NCBI GenBank assembly: GCA_018798825.1
Contig: CP076356.1
Coordinates: 186,001-250,000, forward strand
Length of the DNA stretch: 64,000 nucleotides
From: Ochrobactrum sp. BTU1
GTDB lineage: Bacteria; Pseudomonadota; Alphaproteobacteria; Rhizobiales; Rhizobiaceae
Direction: 5' to 3'
The notes beneath the pieces were generated by a model that saw only the letters and a list, made by a program, of their open reading frames with translations, was not told the origin of the DNA and did not search any database. A program made the position numbers and the translations under genes. Positions 59,693-64,000 of this stretch are shown piece by piece (position 1 is the stretch's first letter; each line of letters starts with the position of its first letter).

Positions 59693-60502
59693 ATGCCAGT
59701 AAAGCCAAATGCTTTTAAAGCTGCGCTCGCACAGCAACAACTTCGGATAGGGTTGTGGCTCGGCCTTGCCAATGCCTATACGGCTGAGATTGCGGCGGGC
59801 GCAGGGTTTGACTGGCTGCTGATCGATGGCGAACATGCTCCCAATGACATTCGCAGCATGCTGGCTCAATTGCAGGCTATCGGCACATCCAGCCATCCTG
59901 TGATCCGCTTGCCGATTGGTGAAACCTGGATGATTAAGCAGGTGCTTGATATTGGTGTGCAATCTATACTTGTTCCGATGGTCGAAACGGCAGAACAAGC
60001 GAAAGCTCATGCTGACGCAACGCGCTATCCTCCCCATGGGGTGCGAGGCGTGGGCGCTGCACTTGCGCGTGCATCTGCATTTAACCGAACCAATGATTAT
60101 CTACAAACAGCGGATGAGCAGATTTGCCTATTGGTTCAGGTCGAAAGCAGGCGCGGAATTTCGTCGCTTGATGCAATTTTGAATGTTGATGGCGTCGATG
60201 GTGTCTTTATCGGCCCGGCAGATCTGGCAGCAGATCTCGGCTTTCTTGGCCGTCCGGGTGCTCCGGAGGTGCAATCTGTGGTGGAAGATGCCCTTTTGAA
60301 AATTGTTGCGTCCGGCAAGGCGGCAGGAATTCTGACCGCCGATAAAAGTCTTGCTCGTCGTTACATTGAACTTGGCGCGACTTTTGTTGCTGTCGGCACA
60401 GATGTAGGTTTGCTCTCCACCGCAACATCTGCCCTTGCCGCTGCGTTCAACACAGGCGATGAAGATGTCGTCCGCCAGCGCAATCCCGACACAACATATT
60501 AG
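59693..60502 (+). CDS. hpaI: 4-hydroxy-2-oxoheptanedioate aldolase-like enzyme
   Basis: HpcH/HpaI aldolase of about 269 residues. GLWLGLANAYTAEIAAGAGFDWLLIDGEHAPNDIRSM holds the catalytic His, and PPHGVRGVGAALARASAFNR is typical of HpaI. CLLVQVESRRGISSLDAILNVDGVDGVFIGPADLAADLG holds metal ligands. It yields pyruvate and succinic semialdehyde from 4-hydroxy-2-oxoheptanedioate; the divergent SSADH at 55101 would use the latter. ATG 59693 follows the hydratase stop; GTG 59687 overlapping that stop is an alternative. Confidence 0.85.
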   Translation: MPVKPNAFKAALAQQQLRIGLWLGLANAYTAEIAAGAGFDWLLIDGEHAPNDIRSMLAQLQAIGTSSHPVIRLPIGETWMIKQVLDIGVQSILVPMVETAEQAKAHADATRYPPHGVRGVGAALARASAFNRTNDYLQTADEQICLLVQVESRRGISSLDAILNVDGVDGVFIGPADLAADLGFLGRPGAPEVQSVVEDALLKIVASGKAAGILTADKSLARRYIELGATFVAVGTDVGLLSTATSALAAAFNTGDEDVVRQRNPDTTY

Positions 60503-60542
60503 AACTCGTCACACCTCAACGTTCTTCAGGCGGTTTCTCTTA

Positions 60543-61364
60543 TCAGCTTTCTACCGCGCTTTTTTGCGCGCGGCCTTTCACGACAAGCGAGGCTACAAGC
60601 AGAACTGTCGAGAAGACGATCATCGTTGTTGCCGCCGCTGCCAACGTCGGAGTGATCGTGTCGCGTGCTGCCGAGAACATTTCCCTTGGTAATGTTCTTT
60701 GACCCGGTCCGGCCAGAAACAGCGTGATGACAATTTCATCAAGCGAGGCTGTGAAGGCAAATAATGCGCCGGATACGATCCCGGGGGATATGATTGGTAG
60801 AGTGATTTTTCTAAACGCGTGCAGCGGACGCGCGCCCATACTGGCCGCAGCCCAGAGAAGACGTTGATCAAGTGCGGTCATTGCTGCACCAACCGTGACC
60901 ACAACAAATGGTGCTGCGAGCGCTGTATGCGCCAGAATGAGACCAATCATGGTCTGTGTCAGGCCAAGCATTGAGAATATAAAATAGATACCCACACCGA
61001 CAATGACTGCGGGTGCGATGAGTGGCGCCAAAAGCAGTGTTTCAATGAGTTTTCTGCCTCTAACTTTCCCGTTTGCCAGACCTATTGCAGCGGCGGTGCC
61101 CAGAATGGTTGACAGCAGGGTGGTCGCCAACGCGATACCGATACTGTTAATCAGTGCTTCCCGCCATGTTGGTGAGGAAATGAAGTCCTGATACCAACGC
61201 CACGTAAAACCTTCAAATGGCAGTGCAAGGTAACGTGAGTCGTTAAATGACAGGGGCACGATTACCAGAATAGGCAGAATGAGAAAGCCTAGAACGAGAC
61301 CGGATATAAGGGCGAGAAGCAGTCGTCCGGGCGAATATTTTTGTACGGCTATCATTGTTATCAA
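60543..61364 (-). CDS. PotC-type ABC transporter permease
   Basis: Inner-membrane permease of 273 residues with six hydrophobic helices and the EAA-like loop AASMGARPLHAFRKITLPIISPGIVSGALFAF. It pairs with the permease at 61361 (four-base overlap), the binding protein at 62666 and the ATPase at 63802 in one minus-strand operon. It is convergent with the aldolase gene of the second catabolic locus. Confidence 0.85.
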   Translation of the reverse strand: MITMIAVQKYSPGRLLLALISGLVLGFLILPILVIVPLSFNDSRYLALPFEGFTWRWYQDFISSPTWREALINSIGIALATTLLSTILGTAAAIGLANGKVRGRKLIETLLLAPLIAPAVIVGVGIYFIFSMLGLTQTMIGLILAHTALAAPFVVVTVGAAMTALDQRLLWAAASMGARPLHAFRKITLPIISPGIVSGALFAFTASLDEIVITLFLAGPGQRTLPREMFSAARDTITPTLAAAATTMIVFSTVLLVASLVVKGRAQKSAVES

Positions 61365-62545
61365 CCCAGATTAATTCCGCCGCGTGAGAAACGTCTTTGA
61401 AGCGTAAACAACACGGCGGTTATGACGAGAAGGAAGAGGCCAAGCGACGAGGCAAGTCCCCAGTTCAGGGTAGCAGTCGTGAACATCGAGATGTAGTAAC
61501 CGACCATTTGATCTCCAGGGCTGCCGAGTAGTGCAGGCGTGATATAAAAGCCGATCGTGATGATGAAGACCAGCATTGCACCAGCCATTAAGCCTGGTAC
61601 GACCTGTGGCAGATAAACCCGGAAGAATGCATATAGCGGACGAGCACCGAGTGAGGCGGCGGCCCGCATAAGACGCGGATCAACAGCCCGCATTGAACCA
61701 AGCAGCGGGAAGATAAGAAATGGTAACATGACATGGACCATTGCAATAATGACGCCGGTTCTCGAGAAAAGTAACCCCAGCGGCTGGTCGATAATGCCAA
61801 GATTTTGCAGCACTATGTTGATTACACCGCGATCCTGCAACAGCACGATCCATGCAGTGGTGCGAACCAGAATTGATGTCCAAAACGGCAACAGCACGAT
61901 GATCAGCAGAAAATTTCGTGTCCGGTCTGAGCGCCCTGCGAGAAAGACGCAGAGTGGAAATGCCAGAATGATGCAAACGACTGTGGTGATGGCTGCAATA
62001 CTGAATGTTCGCATCATCACATCGCGGTAAATAGCGCCCTCCGGGCGCGCTTCTATAATACCGTTGCCATAATCGTGTTTCAGATCAAGAGCGGACAGAA
62101 TATGATATGTATTAACAGGGCCAGTTGCCCGCTTCATAATCTGCCACGTGCTGAGTTCTTCCCAGCGCTTATCCGTTGCAGCAAGGCGTTCGCGACCACT
62201 ACCTGGTGCTGCAGTACCAATCTTGCGCTTCGTCCCTGTGAAAAGTTCGCGTGCGCCCGGGTTTTCGTAAGACAAGCGTCGTGAAAGAGAGGCTAAGCGA
62301 GCAGGAGCCACGTCCTTGATCTCATCTGCAAGCGTGTCGAAGGCGGATTCAGGTGGAAGGTTTATCCCGTCCCACTGGTCGAGAGCCGTAGCTGTTTTAG
62401 GAAGTGCTGTTATCAACTCTGTATCGGAAAAGCTGCGCCACATCACCATACCAAGCGGCACAAGGAAGACGGCAATCATAAAGATCAACAAAGGGGCGAT
62501 CAGGGCATAGCTACCGAAGCGCTCTCTGGAAAGATTTGTGGCCAT
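61361..62545 (-). CDS. PotB-type ABC transporter permease
   Basis: Permease of 394 residues, about 100 longer than usual because of a large periplasmic insertion after the first helix (residues ~60-165). The core shows TAWIVLLQDRGVINIVLQNLGIIDQPLGLLFS, then the coupling loop AASLGARPLYAFFRVYLPQVVPGLMAGA. It works with the PotC-type subunit. Insertions of this kind occur in some spermidine/putrescine-type importers of Rhizobiales. Confidence 0.85.
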   Translation of the reverse strand: MATNLSRERFGSYALIAPLLIFMIAVFLVPLGMVMWRSFSDTELITALPKTATALDQWDGINLPPESAFDTLADEIKDVAPARLASLSRRLSYENPGARELFTGTKRKIGTAAPGSGRERLAATDKRWEELSTWQIMKRATGPVNTYHILSALDLKHDYGNGIIEARPEGAIYRDVMMRTFSIAAITTVVCIILAFPLCVFLAGRSDRTRNFLLIIVLLPFWTSILVRTTAWIVLLQDRGVINIVLQNLGIIDQPLGLLFSRTGVIIAMVHVMLPFLIFPLLGSMRAVDPRLMRAAASLGARPLYAFFRVYLPQVVPGLMAGAMLVFIITIGFYITPALLGSPGDQMVGYYISMFTTATLNWGLASSLGLFLLVITAVLFTLQRRFSRGGINLG

Positions 62546-62665
62546 GCTGGATCTCTCTGCTCAAGTACCGCGCGTTTCGACCGGATAAAATCGATCGAAA
62601 CAGCGCAAATATCTGTCTAGTGCCGCCACTTTTATAAGACGGCCTCACACGTATTCGGATGCGAT

Positions 62666-63709
62666 CTAATTAGCCGACCAGGTCGTCCATTTGGCATTCA
62701 GTGAATCAATGTTGTCGATCCAGAACGCATCGTCGATTTTTAGCACATTTGCGGCATTGTCCGGTGCAGTCGGCAGGTCGGCGAGAATTTTCTTGTCGAT
62801 CAGGTCAAGTGCAGCCTTCGATGTTACACCAATTGGTTGATAGGATGGGATTTTTGCCTGATATTCGCCCTTCGACGCAAAATCGAGGAACTCATATGCC
62901 GCATCCTTATTAGGGGAGTTTGCAAGAATAACCCAGCTGTCTGTTGTCTGGAGAGATTCGTTCCACACCAGTTTGAATGGCTTCTTATCAACATTGATCG
63001 CAGTGGTGACGCGACCATTATATGTCGATGTGGCAGCGACTTCGCCTGAGGCAAGTAACTGCATCGGCTGCGCGCCTGTTTTCCAGAAAACCAGATTAGG
63101 CTTGATACGATCAAGTGACTTGAAGGCACGGTCTACGCCTTCCGGTGTTTTAAGTGTTGCATAGACATCTGCAGGGGCAACACCGTCAGCCATTAACGCG
63201 ATTTCAAGGTTGCCTTTCGGACCCTGACGCAAGGCGCGCTTGCCTGGGAACTTTTCGAGATTGAAGAAATCTGCCCAGTTGGTCGGACCGTCTTTGAAGA
63301 CCGTAGTGTCATATGCGACCACGAAATTATAGATTGCGGAGCCTACGCCACATGGGCTGACTGCGCCTGCCACATAAGCGTCTTTTCCACCAGCACGATC
63401 AAAATCGATCTCCTCAAACAGGCCCTCTGAGCATCCAAGTTCCAGTTCTTCGGATTCAACCTGAACAACGTCCCAGCCGCCATCGCCGGCTTCGGACTTC
63501 GTGCGCAAAATACCAATACCACCGTCCCAGGAATCTTCGATCAGCTTTTTGCCCGTCTCCTTGGTGAACGGTTCAAAGATAGCCTTTCGCTGTGCGTCCT
63601 GAAAGGTGCCGCCCCATGATGTCACTGTGAGATCACGCGCGATGCTTACGCCCGGCAATCCTAAAACGATTGTCGCGGCAAGAAGGAATCTCCCATTTAT
63701 GAATGCCAT
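62666..63709 (-). CDS. PotD-type ABC transporter substrate-binding protein
   Basis: Periplasmic receptor of 347 residues with a signal peptide ending near VSIA, then RDLTVTSWGGTFQDAQRKAIFEPFTKETG, a start typical of SBP_bac_8/PotD-like proteins. YNGRVTTAI and DSWVILANSPNKDAAYEFLDFAS are family blocks. It sits between the ATPase and permease genes. PotD-like receptors bind polyamines, but relatives bind other small amines or organic acids; its neighbours suggest the ligand feeds the adjacent catabolic locus (inference). Confidence 0.85.
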   Translation of the reverse strand: MAFINGRFLLAATIVLGLPGVSIARDLTVTSWGGTFQDAQRKAIFEPFTKETGKKLIEDSWDGGIGILRTKSEAGDGGWDVVQVESEELELGCSEGLFEEIDFDRAGGKDAYVAGAVSPCGVGSAIYNFVVAYDTTVFKDGPTNWADFFNLEKFPGKRALRQGPKGNLEIALMADGVAPADVYATLKTPEGVDRAFKSLDRIKPNLVFWKTGAQPMQLLASGEVAATSTYNGRVTTAINVDKKPFKLVWNESLQTTDSWVILANSPNKDAAYEFLDFASKGEYQAKIPSYQPIGVTSKAALDLIDKKILADLPTAPDNAANVLKIDDAFWIDNIDSLNAKWTTWSAN

Positions 63710-63801
63710 TTTCGGTTCCCTTTATGATATTTACCAGAGCATGGTTTAAAGTTGAGGCGGCTTATATGCGCCCGGTAGTCTGTGTGTGGTGCAGTTGTCG
63801 A

Positions 63802-64000
63802 TTAAGGAATAATGACGGAGCTTTCTTCGGGGAATTGCAGTGCGACACGATCGCCGGGCTGCACTTTATCATTTCGTCCGGCAGAATTTTCTTTGACATG
63901 AATGACTTGTCCGGCGTCCGTGGTGATGTGAATGCGAAGATGATCGCCATGAAAAATAACCGAAGTTACCTGACCGTGCAGGCCGGTTTCAGAAGCGTGA
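63802..64000 (-). CDS. PotA-type ABC transporter ATP-binding protein, C-terminal fragment at window edge
   Basis: The minus-strand frame entering from the right edge ends with TAA at 63802-63804. The last 65 or so residues read HASETGLHGQVTSVIFHGDH, then LRIHITTDAGQVIHVKENS, VQPGDRVALQFPEESSVIIP: a TOBE domain as in PotA/MalK-type ATPases. The ATPase domain lies outside the window. It precedes the binding-protein gene in the same operon. Confidence 0.75.
   Translation of the reverse strand, partial: HASETGLHGQVTSVIFHGDHLRIHITTDAGQVIHVKENSAGRNDKVQPGDRVALQFPEESSVIIP

Overview
The window reads as accessory (plasmid, chromid or chromosomal-island) DNA of an alphaproteobacterium of the Rhizobiales. 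The closest fit is an Ochrobactrum/Brucella-type bacterium. This is inferred from gene content: DUF736 and DUF932 genes, a VirB/VirD4 secretion module with VirC/VirD-like mobilisation genes, many solute-binding-protein transporters, and IclR, LysR and LuxR regulators. No rRNA, tRNA, repABC locus, integrase or CRISPR array was seen, so the replicon type cannot be settled here.

Layout. (1) 1-7.8 kb: a LuxR-type regulator running off the left edge, divergent from an amino-acid-type ABC transporter (binding protein, permease, ATPase). An aminotransferase, two FAH-superfamily hydrolases and two short-chain dehydrogenases follow. This resembles a transport-plus-diketo-acid cleavage pathway. (2) 7.9-14.4 kb: an IS5-type transposase scar, a DUF736 gene behind a structured leader, a winged-helix protein, and a tandem duplication of a DUF932 gene (second copy internally deleted). 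Each DUF932 copy is followed by a small 29-codon ORF/hairpin cassette. A VirC1/VirC2-like gene pair lies on the minus strand. (3) 14.4-31.5 kb: a probable oriT region, a MobC/VirD1-like accessory protein, a VirD2-type relaxase with a very long C-terminal extension, a VirD4 coupling protein, and a complete VirB operon on the opposite strand. The VirB order is B1-B2-B3-B4-B7-(transglycosylase hybrid)-B5-B8-B9-B10-B11-(unknown)-B6-(zinc ribbon). Together these form a conjugation or effector-export system. (4) 31.5-34 kb: an AT-rich region, a decayed siderophore permease, an N-terminally truncated Nudix gene and an unknown gene, which mark a rearrangement scar.

(5) 34-39.5 kb: a stand-alone class II aminoacyl-tRNA-synthetase-like protein, then a LysR-regulated operon of a peptide-type binding protein, a DadA-like FAD oxidase and a RidA imine deaminase. 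(6) 39.5-43.7 kb: an orphan second copy of the DUF736 leader, a 38-codon Gly-rich ORF, and a PAS-LuxR regulator divergent from a ketoacid CoA-transferase/thiolase operon (acetoacetate-type catabolism). (7) 43.7-54.2 kb: an eight-gene minus-strand operon (TRAP transporter, DHOD-like enzyme, HpcH/HpaI aldolase, cupin, aldehyde dehydrogenase, GMC oxidoreductase). It is divergent from an IclR regulator and a DUF6282 hydrolase. An identical 13-bp palindrome lies before both the operon and the hydrolase. (8) 54.2-64 kb: a second IclR-associated locus (aldehyde dehydrogenase, RidA, PDC-hydrolase-like amidohydrolase, FAH, HpaH-type hydratase, HpaI-type aldolase). It is followed by a spermidine/putrescine-type ABC importer that runs off the right edge.

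The catabolic loci share one logic: an uptake system, then hydrolase or hydratase steps, then an aldolase giving pyruvate plus an aldehyde, then an aldehyde dehydrogenase feeding the TCA cycle. Their exact substrates cannot be read from sequence alone. The most unusual features are the VirB5/transglycosylase hybrid, the duplicated 29-codon ORF/hairpin cassettes with base-pair covariation, the duplicated DUF736 leader, and the catabolic locus with the shared operator.
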